A stretch of DNA of 64,000 nt from Otariodibacter oris (GTDB taxonomy: Bacteria; Pseudomonadota; Gammaproteobacteria; Enterobacterales; Pasteurellaceae). The position numbers and the translations under genes are program-made. The DNA is taken from contig NZ_CP016604.1 in the NCBI RefSeq assembly GCF_009684715.1, positions 759,262-823,261 on the forward strand, read 5' to 3'. The notes under the pieces were generated by a model. That model was given only the letters and a program-made list of their open reading frames with translations, was not told where the DNA came from and ran no database searches. Of the stretch, positions 48,335 through 57,038 are shown one piece after another (within the stretch, counting starts at the first letter, position 1; every line of letters starts with the position of its first letter).

Positions 48335-48480
48335 CAGTGTCGCACCTTTCGATAACGACCCCAGCCAATTAAGATGACGCTTAACTGACTTCGGCAAATA
48401 CCCCTTTCAATTTTCTTCAACGTTCTCCACTCAGAAAATATACTTATGATGTCTGCACCTCTACAATTTGTAGGACACTG
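48335..48480 (-). ncRNA. lysine riboswitch (L box)
   Basis: On the minus strand the conserved L-box elements appear in order: TAGAGGTGC, AAGTA, TGAGTGGAGAA, GAAAGGGG, GCCGAAG, GGCTGG and a closing arm GACACTG that pairs with CAGTGTC at the 5' end to form P1. An extra small hairpin (CTAC/GTAG) sits in the 5' P1 region. This is a full lysine aptamer about 150 bases upstream of lysW, and lysine binding should lower its expression. Confidence 0.93.
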
Positions 48481-48719
48481 TCAGGTTACATGAATAAGTG
48501 ATATTTGCCAAGTGAAAAATGAGATCATTTATTTAAAATAAAATAACAGAATGATCTATTTTATTTTTAAATAGTAAAAGAGAATCTATTTAACTTTAAT
48601 AAGAAAAATACCAATATTTTAAAATATTATATTTACCAAAAAAAAATATTGAGTTAGTATATAAAGAGTAAATCTATAAAAAGTATATTTAAAAATATTA
48701 AATTTCTGGGAGTGTATTA

Positions 48720-49124
48720 ATGTCAGATTTAATCAAAACATTGTCAAATATTCGTAGCTTGAGAGCAGTAGCAAGAGAATCTTCATTAGAACAATTAGAA
48801 CTATTACTTGAAAAAGTAAATACTGTTGTAGAGGAAAAACGTGAAGAGGTAAGAGCGATAGAAGCTGAGGAAGCGAAACGCTTAGAAAGTCTGAATAAAT
48901 ATAAAGAATTATTGGCGCAAGATGGAATTTCTGCGGAGGAACTTGTATTATTACTTGGTGGCTCTTCAGTAGGTAAAAGACGCGAGTCTCGTTCCCCTCG
49001 TCCAGCAAAGTATAAGTTTTTGGATAATGGTATCGAAAAGACTTGGACTGGGCAAGGTAGAACCCCAAAAGCATTACAACAGGCGCTTAACTCAGGTAAA
49101 TCTCTAAAAGATTTTGAAATCTAG
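48720..49124 (+). CDS. hns: H-NS family nucleoid-associated protein
   Basis: Nucleoid silencing protein that prefers AT-rich DNA. 134 residues. The N-terminal helical oligomerisation domain spans about 1-65 (SLEQLELLLEKVNTVVEEKREEVRA). A basic linker KRRESRSPRPAKY follows. The C-terminal DNA-binding domain has YKFLDNGIEKTWTGQGRTPKALQQAL with the minor-groove loop GQGR. Ribosome site GGGAGTG. Ended by a strong terminator. Confidence 0.95.
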   Translation: MSDLIKTLSNIRSLRAVARESSLEQLELLLEKVNTVVEEKREEVRAIEAEEAKRLESLNKYKELLAQDGISAEELVLLLGGSSVGKRRESRSPRPAKYKFLDNGIEKTWTGQGRTPKALQQALNSGKSLKDFEI

Positions 49125-49157
49125 AGGTTTTGCTAACTGTAGAAGAATTATTCTAAG

Positions 49158-49190
49158 AAAGAATCCATTGTTATGTGGATTCTTTTTTTA
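49158..49190 (+). terminator. hns terminator
   Basis: AGAATCCA (49160-49167) pairs with TGGATTCT (49176-49183), followed by TTTTTTT. It overlaps the extreme 5' end of a longer open frame for purU, which argues for the shorter purU start. Confidence 0.9.
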
Positions 49191-49217
49191 TTTGTAAAAA
49201 TTAAGGAAGAAATAGAG

Positions 49218-50054
49218 ATGATTGAAGATAAGATTTTATTGACAGAATCGCCCGATTATAAAGGACTAGTCGCTAAAATTACTAATATTTGCTATAAGCA
49301 TCAACTAAATATTATTAATAATACAGAATTTGTAGATGGTGATACTCATCGCTTTTTTATGAGAACAGAACTCCAAGGGATTTTTAATGATGATACGTTT
49401 ATTGCTGATTTGAAATTCATGTTGCCAGAAGGCGCTACTTATAAATTAGTTCCTAAACAGCGCAAAAAAATAGTGATTCTTGTGACAAAGGAAGCTCATT
49501 GCTTAGGCGATATTTTAATGAAAAATTATTATGGTGGTTTAGATGTTGATATTGCTGCGGTAATTGGAAATCATGATAAGTTAAGAGAATTAACTGAAAA
49601 ATTTAATGTACCTTTTCACTTAGTCAGTCACGAAGGCTTGAGTCGAGTTGAACATGATAAGCTACTTAGTGAACAGATAGATGAATATGCTCCAGATTAT
49701 ATTGTATTGGCTAAATATATGAGGGTATTAAATCCAGAATTCGTTGAACGCTATCCAAATAGAGTGATTAATATTCACCATTCCTTTCTACCAGCTTTTA
49801 TTGGTGCAAAACCATATCAACAAGCTTACGACAGAGGGGTGAAAATTATCGGTGCAACAGCTCATTTTATTAATAATGAATTGGATCAAGGTCCTATCAT
49901 TATGCAAAATGTGATAAATATTGATCATACTTATACTGCAGATGCAATGATGAGAGCAGGAAGAGATGTAGAAAAAACAGTATTAAGTAGAGCATTAGAG
50001 CTAGTATTATCAGATCGAGTTTTTGTTCATAAAAATAAAACAATCGTTATGTGA
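49218..50054 (+). CDS. purU: formyltetrahydrofolate deformylase
   Basis: Hydrolyses 10-formyl-THF to formate and THF, balancing one-carbon pools and supplying formate to PurT. The ATG at 49218 follows AAGGAAGAAATAGAG and gives 278 residues, the family length; a longer frame would begin inside the hns terminator. An N-terminal ACT domain (TESPDYKGLVAKITNICYKH) precedes a formyltransferase domain with IGNH, NIHHSFLPAFIGAKPYQQA and GATAHFINNELDQGPII, which hold the Asn, His and Asp catalytic residues. Confidence 0.95.
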   Translation: MIEDKILLTESPDYKGLVAKITNICYKHQLNIINNTEFVDGDTHRFFMRTELQGIFNDDTFIADLKFMLPEGATYKLVPKQRKKIVILVTKEAHCLGDILMKNYYGGLDVDIAAVIGNHDKLRELTEKFNVPFHLVSHEGLSRVEHDKLLSEQIDEYAPDYIVLAKYMRVLNPEFVERYPNRVINIHHSFLPAFIGAKPYQQAYDRGVKIIGATAHFINNELDQGPIIMQNVINIDHTYTADAMMRAGRDVEKTVLSRALELVLSDRVFVHKNKTIVM

Positions 50055-50107
50055 TTGATAGTTAAGGATTATTTAAAGCATTTTAATATCATGGGAAAAG
50101 ACTATAA

Positions 50108-50566
50108 ATGAAAAAGATTGAAATTTTTACGGATGGATCTTGCTTGGGTAATCCTGGACCTGGTGGTATTGGATGTTTATTGCGTTATAAACATCATGAA
50201 AAAACAATTAGTAAAGGATTCTATCTGACTACAAATAATCGGATGGAGTTGCTGGCAGTAATTGAAGCATTATCCTTATTAAAAGAACCTTGTCATATTT
50301 CTTTATCCAGCGATAGCCAATACATGAAAAATGGCATTCAAAAGTGGATGAGTAATTGGAAAGCAAATAATTGGAAAACAAGTGGCAAAAAACCGGTAAA
50401 AAATCAAGATTTATGGGAAAGTTTGGATATGGCAATTCAACCTCATATCATTGATTGGTTTTGGGTAAAAGGACATTCAGGACACACGGAAAATGAAATA
50501 TGTGATAGACTTGCCAAAGAAGGGGCTAATTCTCCTTCTTTTGTTGATAAAGGATATCAATCTTAA
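50108..50566 (+). CDS. rnhA: ribonuclease HI
   Basis: Degrades RNA in RNA-DNA hybrids. 152 residues. Catalytic acids are visible: Asp9 in [14 protein letters not shown], Glu in [15 protein letters not shown], Asp in [12 protein letters not shown], and the C-terminal His/Asp region [21 protein letters not shown]. The handle loop [15 protein letters not shown] is present. Co-directional with purU, 53 bases downstream. Confidence 0.96.
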   Translation: MKKIEIFTDGSCLGNPGPGGIGCLLRYKHHEKTISKGFYLTTNNRMELLAVIEALSLLKEPCHISLSSDSQYMKNGIQKWMSNWKANNWKTSGKKPVKNQDLWESLDMAIQPHIIDWFWVKGHSGHTENEICDRLAKEGANSPSFVDKGYQS

Positions 50567-50590
50567 GTTTGGATACGATAGTTTTAATTT

Positions 50591-50606
50591 TGTGACTTAC
50601 TTATCA
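50591..50606 (+). promoter_or_regulatory. possible CRP site upstream of siaP
   Basis: TGTGA-CTTACT-TATCA has a perfect left half and a weak right half (3 of 5) of a CRP site, 130 bases upstream of siaP. H. influenzae sialic acid uptake is under CRP control, which makes the site plausible. Confidence 0.4.
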
Positions 50607-50666
50607 TTTTTGAAATAAAACTTCATTTTCTATATCAAAAATGGAATTTTCACTTTAAAATATCCG

Positions 50667-50680
50667 CAAGTTTAAACTTG
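50667..50680 (+). promoter_or_regulatory. perfect palindrome upstream of siaP, candidate SiaR/NanR operator
   Basis: CAAGTTTAAACTTG is a perfect 14-base palindrome 56 bases upstream of the siaP start, downstream of the possible CRP site. SiaR, an RpiR-type regulator, controls siaPT in H. influenzae. Identity of the binding protein here is inferred. Confidence 0.5.
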
Positions 50681-50688
50681 GTGTTTAA

Positions 50689-51717
<1,029 letters not shown>

Positions 51718-51727
51718 TGTCGTATTG

Positions 51728-51763
51728 CCTTATCTCTTTGTTTTAAGAGATAAGGCTTGTTTT
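51728..51763 (+). terminator. intercistronic attenuator between siaP and siaQM
   Basis: CCTTATCTCTT (51728-51738) and AAGAGATAAGG (51745-51755) pair perfectly and are followed by CTTGTTTTTA. Partial termination here would raise siaP relative to the membrane subunits. Confidence 0.75.
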
Positions 51764-51785
51764 TATTGGATTATTTGAGGTTCTT

Positions 51786-53633
51786 ATGAAAATAATAAAC
51801 AAATTAGAGGAGTGGATTGGTGGTGTGATGTTTATCGCCATCTTTATAATCCTTATTGCTCAGATTTTAGCGCGCCAAGTATTTGATTCCCCATTTATTT
51901 GGAGTGAAGAGTTAGCTAGATTACTCTTTATTTATGTTGCACTACTCGGTATAAGCATGGCAATTAGAAGTCAACAACATGTGTATATTGACTTCATTAC
52001 TAACCATTTGCCTGAAAAAGTAAAAAAAGTTGCTAATTCATTTGTTCAAATTCTGATTTTTATTTCCATTATTCTCTTTATCTATTTGGGTTTCAAGGTT
52101 TGGCTTGATTCTAGTTTTGAGATCGTTTCTTTAGGTATATCTGAAAAATGGTTATACGCAGCTCTACCTTTCATCTCTATTTTGATGCTTTTCCGTTTCT
52201 TACAAGCTCAGCAAAGTAATGTAAATAATGGATTAACTTATATTCCAGCCATTGCATATGTAATTTTTACTATTATCATTTTTGCTATTGTGTTTATTGA
52301 ACCTAATTGGTATAGAGCTCTTCGTATTTCTAATTATGTGAAATTAGGTGATTCAGCTGTTTATATTGTATTAGTTGTTTGGCTTGTAATCATGTTCTTA
52401 GGGACCCCAGTGGGTTGGTCATTATTTATTGCTACAATACTTTATTTCTTGATGACTAGATGGAATATTGTCAATTCAGCATCAAATAAACTTGTAGATA
52501 GCCTAAATAGTTTCTCTCTCCTTAGCGTTCCTTTCTTTATTTTAACTGGTATTTTAATGAATACTGGGGGAATTACAGAACGTATCTTTAATTTTGCAAG
52601 TGCTTTATTAGGCCACTATCGTGGTGGTATGGGGCATGTAAATATTGGAGCGAGTTTAATTTTCTCTGGTATGTCAGGTTCTGCTTTAGCAGATGCTGGT
52701 GGATTGGGACAGCTTGAGATTAAGGCAATGCGTGATGCTGGTTATGATGATGACATGTGTGGAGGAATTACTGCAGCATCATGTATTATTGGACCTCTTG
52801 TACCTCCTAGTATCGCAATGATAATTTACGGAGTTATTGCAAATCAATCTATTGCTAAACTATTTGTTGCAGGATTTATACCTGGTGTATTAGTAACAGC
52901 TGCATTAATGGCAATGAATTATTATATTGCGAAAAAACGAGGTTATCCAAGAACACCAAAAGCGAGTTTACAGCAACGTTGTCAAGCATTCAAAAAAGCG
53001 ATTTGGGCTGTACTTACTCCAGTTCTAATTATTGGCGGTATTTTCTCTGGTTCATTTACTCCAACAGAAGCAGCTGTGATTGCAGCTCTTTACTCTACAA
53101 TTATCGGAATGTTTGTGTATAAAGAGCTTACTTTAAAAATGCTCTTTAATAGCTGTGTAGAAGCAGTAGCTATTACTGGTGTAACAGCATTAATGGTTAT
53201 GACAGTAACTTTCTTTGGGGATATGATTGCACGTGAACAAGTCGCAATGCGAATTGCAGACGTATTTATGGCTGTCGCTAATTCTCCAATTACAGTGTTA
53301 CTTATGATTAACTTATTATTGTTATTCTTAGGTATGTTTATTGATGCCTTAGCATTACAGTTCTTGGTCTTACCTATGTTAATTCCAATTGCACAGCATT
53401 TTGGTATAGATTTAATTTTCTTTGGTGTAATGACTACATTGAATATGATGATTGGTATTCTTACTCCACCAATGGGAATGGCGTTATTTGTGGTAGCTCG
53501 TGTAGGTAATATGCCAGTAAGTACAGTAGCCAAGGGGGTCTTACCATTCCTTGTTCCAATTTTTGCAACATTGGCACTTATTACTATTTTCCCAGAAATC
53601 ATTACATTTATTCCAAATCTTCTTATGCCGTAG
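51786..53633 (+). CDS. siaT: sialic acid TRAP transporter fused membrane subunit SiaQM
   Basis: 615-residue fusion of the small (Q) and large (M) TRAP membrane subunits. The Q part covers about 1-160 with four helices ([27 protein letters not shown] is typical). A linking helix is followed by the M part (about 185-615) with [39 protein letters not shown], and [18 protein letters not shown]. The Q-M fusion is the standard form for Pasteurellaceae sialic acid transporters and is not an annotation error. Sodium-coupled uptake of Neu5Ac delivered by SiaP. Confidence 0.93.
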   Translation: MKIINKLEEWIGGVMFIAIFIILIAQILARQVFDSPFIWSEELARLLFIYVALLGISMAIRSQQHVYIDFITNHLPEKVKKVANSFVQILIFISIILFIYLGFKVWLDSSFEIVSLGISEKWLYAALPFISILMLFRFLQAQQSNVNNGLTYIPAIAYVIFTIIIFAIVFIEPNWYRALRISNYVKLGDSAVYIVLVVWLVIMFLGTPVGWSLFIATILYFLMTRWNIVNSASNKLVDSLNSFSLLSVPFFILTGILMNTGGITERIFNFASALLGHYRGGMGHVNIGASLIFSGMSGSALADAGGLGQLEIKAMRDAGYDDDMCGGITAASCIIGPLVPPSIAMIIYGVIANQSIAKLFVAGFIPGVLVTAALMAMNYYIAKKRGYPRTPKASLQQRCQAFKKAIWAVLTPVLIIGGIFSGSFTPTEAAVIAALYSTIIGMFVYKELTLKMLFNSCVEAVAITGVTALMVMTVTFFGDMIAREQVAMRIADVFMAVANSPITVLLMINLLLLFLGMFIDALALQFLVLPMLIPIAQHFGIDLIFFGVMTTLNMMIGILTPPMGMALFVVARVGNMPVSTVAKGVLPFLVPIFATLALITIFPEIITFIPNLLMP

Positions 53634-53651
53634 TGTATAAAGATTAGAAGT

Positions 53652-53675
53652 AAGCTAGCCGGTTTCGGCTAGCTT
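53652..53675. repeat. hairpin between siaQM and nanM
   Basis: AAGCTAGCC (53652-53660) pairs with GGCTAGCTT (53667-53675). There is no T tail, so it is probably an RNA-stability hairpin rather than a terminator. Confidence 0.55.
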
Positions 53676-53742
53676 AAAAAATCACTATTCAATGTTGTAT
53701 CTGAATAGACATTCATTCTTACTAGTTAAATGAGGTAATAAA

Positions 53743-54861
53743 ATGAAATTTACAAAAACAGCACTATTTTCAGTATTAGCAATGACAGCATTTGCAGCAC
53801 AGGCTGCTCAGTATCCAGATCTGCCAGAAGGTATCAAAAGTGGTACAGGTGCAGTAATTGGTGATACTGTTTATGTTGGATTAGGTGGTACAGGTACAAC
53901 AAAATTCTATTCACTCGATTTAAAAGATCCAAAAGCATGGAAAGAGATTGCAACATTTCCTGGAGGTGATCGTAATCAGCCAATTTCTGGCGTTGTTGAT
54001 GGTAAGTTATATGTGTTTGGTGGGTATCAAAAAAATGCACAAGGTGCATTAAATTTAGTTAATGATGCTTATAGTTATGATCCTGTAAAAAATGAATGGA
54101 CTAAATTAGAAACACGTTCTCCTAGAGGTTTAGTGGGTGCTTCAGCAGCGACTCGTGGAGATAAAATTTATGTTTTAGGTGGTTCAAATTTTGAAATTTT
54201 TGATGGAATCTTTAATGATTTAACTGCTGCTGGAGATGATAGCGCTAAGAAAGATGCAATCTCAGATGCTTATTTTAATCAAGCACCAGAAGATTATTTC
54301 TTTACAACAGAACTTTTAAGCTACCAACCAGCGAAAAATAAATGGACAAATGAAGGACAAGGTTATCCTAGAGCTGGTGCAATGTTTAGCATTGATGGTG
54401 ATAATTTAATGGTTGTTAATGGTGAAATCAAACCAGGTCTTCGTACTGCTGCAACTTATCAAGGTACTTTTGGTAAAAATGGTGTTGAATGGAAACAACT
54501 TCCAGATTTACCTGGTGTGAAAGGTCAAGCTCAAGATGGTTTAGCTGGTGCAATGGGCGGTTATTCTAATGGCCGCTATATTGTAACAGGTGGTGCAAAC
54601 TTCCCTGGTTCAGTTAAACAATTCAATGATGGTATGAATTGGGCTCATAAAGGTTTAACAAAAACTTATCATAATGATATTTATGCGTTTGGTGATGGGA
54701 AATGGAGTGTTGTAGGGGAATATCCAATGAACATCGCTTATGGTGTTGCTGTTAATTATGGTGACAAAGTTCTCATGATTGGCGGTGAAACTGATGGTGG
54801 TAAAGCGCTTACAGAAGTCAAAACTATGAGTTTTGATGGTGATAAAGTTGTTGTGGAATAA
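53743..54861 (+). CDS. nanM: N-acetylneuraminate epimerase (mutarotase) NanM
   Basis: Periplasmic Kelch-repeat enzyme that converts alpha- to beta-Neu5Ac before uptake. 372 residues. Signal peptide of about 21 residues ending AQA, then [27 protein letters not shown] and repeated Kelch blades such as [28 protein letters not shown] and [14 protein letters not shown]. Pairs with SiaP and SiaQM directly upstream, so the three act together in sialic acid uptake. The catabolic nan/nag genes are not in this window. Ribosome site TGAGGTAAT. Confidence 0.92.
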   Translation: MKFTKTALFSVLAMTAFAAQAAQYPDLPEGIKSGTGAVIGDTVYVGLGGTGTTKFYSLDLKDPKAWKEIATFPGGDRNQPISGVVDGKLYVFGGYQKNAQGALNLVNDAYSYDPVKNEWTKLETRSPRGLVGASAATRGDKIYVLGGSNFEIFDGIFNDLTAAGDDSAKKDAISDAYFNQAPEDYFFTTELLSYQPAKNKWTNEGQGYPRAGAMFSIDGDNLMVVNGEIKPGLRTAATYQGTFGKNGVEWKQLPDLPGVKGQAQDGLAGAMGGYSNGRYIVTGGANFPGSVKQFNDGMNWAHKGLTKTYHNDIYAFGDGKWSVVGEYPMNIAYGVAVNYGDKVLMIGGETDGGKALTEVKTMSFDGDKVVVE

Positions 54862-54890
54862 GATATTATCTAAAATATATCTTTAAACTT

Positions 54891-54929
54891 AAAAAAGAGT
54901 TGGTTCTAAATTAGAACCAACTCTTTTTA
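54891..54929. terminator. bidirectional terminator between nanM and purK
   Basis: AAAAGAGTTGGTTCT pairs with AGAACCAACTCTTTT (54893-54907 with 54913-54927), with A- and T-rich flanks for both convergent genes. Confidence 0.9.
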
Positions 54930-54964
54930 TATAAAGCTGAATTAATATTTAGTATGAGTTAAAA

Positions 54965-56062
54965 CTAAGCGACTTTAGATAAAAGTCCTTTTACCCAATC
55001 TAGCCCTGAGTAAAAGTCTTCAGATAGATAAGGTCTTAGTTGTTCTAAGCTAGTGATGACTTCATCACTATTAAGATGAAATAAATTTATATGCCCTAGC
55101 TTTCTTCCTGCTCTAACTTCTTTACCATACCAATGCAGTTGAGAATAAGGAATACCAAGCCACTCATTATGGTGCTCAATACCAATCAAATTCACCATAA
55201 CATTTGTCCCATTAGTAGTTAATTGTGGTGTTGGTAAATCAAGCAATGCACGTAAATGTAATTCAAATTGACTTACAGTGCAGCCTAACTGAGTCCAATG
55301 TCCACTATTATGTACTCTGGGTGCCAATTCATTAATTAATAATTTTTCTCCAGCAACAAAACATTCCATTGCCATTACGCCAACATAATTCAATTCATCC
55401 ATAATTGTGGAAAGCATTTTTTCTGCTTGAGTTTGAAATGATTGTTGATGAGGAAGGTTAAGATTAGTTACGCTATAGCGTAAAATGCCATTTTGTTGGA
55501 GATTATGGGTAATAGGGTAGAAACGATGTTCGCCATTACGAAATCTTGCACCTACAAGGGAAATTTCGCCATCAAATGGGATAAATTTCTCAGCAATTAC
55601 TTCTCCAAATAATTCGGGTGTAATTTGATCTACTGAATCTTTAGTGACAATCCATTGTCCTCGACCGTCATAGCCTCCAGTTCTTCGTTTGACGACAACT
55701 TTTTCACCTACTTGTGTGAAAATATCTTGCCATTGACTTGCTGACTCGACGGTTTGCCAAGGAGATGTGGGTAGCTTGAGATGATCGAGTAGTGACTTTT
55801 GAGTGAAACGATCAGCTAATTGTCCAAACACAGATAAATTGACAAAATTAGGATGGTTACCAAGAATTTGTGTAAATGGAGTTGGTTCCCATCGTTCAAT
55901 TTCAGCCGTAATCAGACTATCCGGTTCTAGATTGAATACGGGAGTATCAAAAGCAATAGTTTTCACTGTAATATCCAGAGGTGCTCCCGCATAGCGTAGC
56001 ATTCTGCCAAGTTGACCATTACCTAATACATAAATAGGAGGATAAATCGTACTTTGTTGCAT
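54965..56062 (-). CDS. purK: N5-carboxyaminoimidazole ribonucleotide synthase
   Basis: ATP-grasp enzyme that makes N5-CAIR from AIR, bicarbonate and ATP in purine synthesis. 365 residues. N-terminal Rossmann-like VLGNGQLGRMLRYAG, ATP-grasp lid GEKVVVKRRTGGYDGRGQW, acidic metal site GVMAMECFVAGEKLLINELAPRVHNSGHWT. Encoded downstream of purE with a 112-base gap that holds a perfect 11-base-pair inverted repeat. The AUG has only a weak ribosome site. Confidence 0.94.
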   Translation of the reverse strand: MQQSTIYPPIYVLGNGQLGRMLRYAGAPLDITVKTIAFDTPVFNLEPDSLITAEIERWEPTPFTQILGNHPNFVNLSVFGQLADRFTQKSLLDHLKLPTSPWQTVESASQWQDIFTQVGEKVVVKRRTGGYDGRGQWIVTKDSVDQITPELFGEVIAEKFIPFDGEISLVGARFRNGEHRFYPITHNLQQNGILRYSVTNLNLPHQQSFQTQAEKMLSTIMDELNYVGVMAMECFVAGEKLLINELAPRVHNSGHWTQLGCTVSQFELHLRALLDLPTPQLTTNGTNVMVNLIGIEHHNEWLGIPYSQLHWYGKEVRAGRKLGHINLFHLNSDEVITSLEQLRPYLSEDFYSGLDWVKGLLSKVA

Positions 56063-56088
56063 GGAATATTCTCAAATAAAAATAGTGG

Positions 56089-56144
56089 TAAGCGGTAAGA
56101 TCGTTATTGAAATTGGTAAAATTTCTTTCGAAACTTACCGCTTA
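56089..56144. repeat. intercistronic inverted repeat between purE and purK
   Basis: TAAGCGGTAAG (56089-56099) pairs perfectly with CTTACCGCTTA (56134-56144). The arms hold AAGCGGT/ACCGCTT and the loop has an AT-rich segment. No T tail on the minus strand, so it need not stop transcription into purK. Confidence 0.7.
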
Positions 56145-56174
56145 TATTGAAATAAAGTTAAATTACAAACTTGA

Positions 56175-56666
56175 CTAATCTCGAGGATCAGGATTATCAA
56201 GGACTGATTGTGTTTGAGAATGGCGGAATTCGTGCAATTTTTTTGCCAATTCATTATTAAAACTTGCTAATATTTGAGCTGCAAGTAACCCTGCATTAGC
56301 TGCTCCAGCTGGACCAATTGCCAATGTACCTACTGGAATGCCTTTTGGCATTTGAACGATGGAGTACAAGCTATCTACGCCACTTAACATTGAACTTTTT
56401 ACAGGTACTCCAAGTACGGGAACTATTGTTTTTGCAGCAATCATTCCAGGAAGATGAGCAGCACCTCCTGCACCAGCGATAATTACCTTATATCCATTTT
56501 TTTCGGCCTCTTCAGCAAAACTAAATAGTTTATCTGGTGTCCTATGGGCAGAAACTATTTCAACATGATAAGGAATGTCAAATTGGTCAAGAATTTGCAC
56601 AGCTTCTGACATTGTAGACCAATCACTTTTCGAACCCATAACGATCGCAATTTCTGGATTTTTCAT
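56175..56666 (-). CDS. purE: N5-carboxyaminoimidazole ribonucleotide mutase
   Basis: Rearranges N5-CAIR to CAIR in de novo purine synthesis. 163 residues, class I Pur[11 protein letters not shown] is the phosphate loop, [10 protein letters not shown] holds the catalytic His, and [17 protein letters not shown] is the third family block. Promoter region is shared with divergent aceE. A degenerate PUR box lies further upstream. Confidence 0.95.
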   Translation of the reverse strand: MKNPEIAIVMGSKSDWSTMSEAVQILDQFDIPYHVEIVSAHRTPDKLFSFAEEAEKNGYKVIIAGAGGAAHLPGMIAAKTIVPVLGVPVKSSMLSGVDSLYSIVQMPKGIPVGTLAIGPAGAANAGLLAAQILASFNNELAKKLHEFRHSQTQSVLDNPDPRD

Positions 56667-57038
56667 TATTTACATAACCTGATTAAAAGATTGATAAAAA
56701 GTTTTTGTAGAATAGCATAATTAGCGGATTTTTTCTTAAAAAATAGGCGGAAATCAAGTGTTTTTACCACTTTAAATTTTGGGGAAAAATGGACAAATTA
56801 GCCCAATTTTGTTATTCTTATATAAATATTCGCTTACGTTTTTTTAACAAAAAATAGATGTTGTTAAAAATCAAGTGGTTAGTATTATTGTGTTTGTAAA
56901 GATAATTCAATTAGTCTTAGTATTTTTGCATTCAATCTGATTTGGCAATAATAATGATGCCATTTTAGTCATATTTCACAGAGGGTAAGCAGTCCTGTTT
57001 ACTTGTATTATTCACTTATAAAAAAGGAAAGAAAAACT
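56667..57038. other. 372-base divergent promoter region of purE and aceE
   Basis: No gene visible. It holds a degenerate PUR box (56830-56845) and an inverted repeat TGGCA-N10-TGCCA (56943-56962). A possible aceE promoter is TTGCAT with AATAAT 18 bases later around 56928-56957, overlapping the inverted repeat. A PdhR site of the E. coli type (ATTGGTATGACCAAT-like) is not visible. Confidence 0.45.
56830..56845 (-). promoter_or_regulatory. possible degenerate PUR box for purE
   Basis: TCGCTTACGTTTTTTT matches 11 of 15 specified positions of the PurR consensus and keeps the central ACGTTTT. It is 164 bases upstream of purE, further than usual, so this is a weak call. Confidence 0.3.

Larger units (their letters stand above)
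48186..48719. other. 534-base intergenic region: lysW leader and hns promoter region
   Basis: The left 295 bases form the leader of lysW with the lysine riboswitch (48335-48480) and a hairpin (48308-48333) on the minus strand. The right 240 bases (48481-48719) are extremely AT-rich and precede hns; curved AT-rich DNA there would suit H-NS autoregulation. I see no gene in this region. Confidence 0.7.

Noticed and set aside
49173-49217. Longer purU start at 49173
   Set aside because: It would begin inside the T-rich hns terminator and has no ribosome site. The ATG at 49218 has one and gives the family length.
51786-53633. siaQM as two genes fused by a sequencing error
   Set aside because: The Q-M fusion with a linking helix is the standard architecture of the Pasteurellaceae sialic acid transporter.
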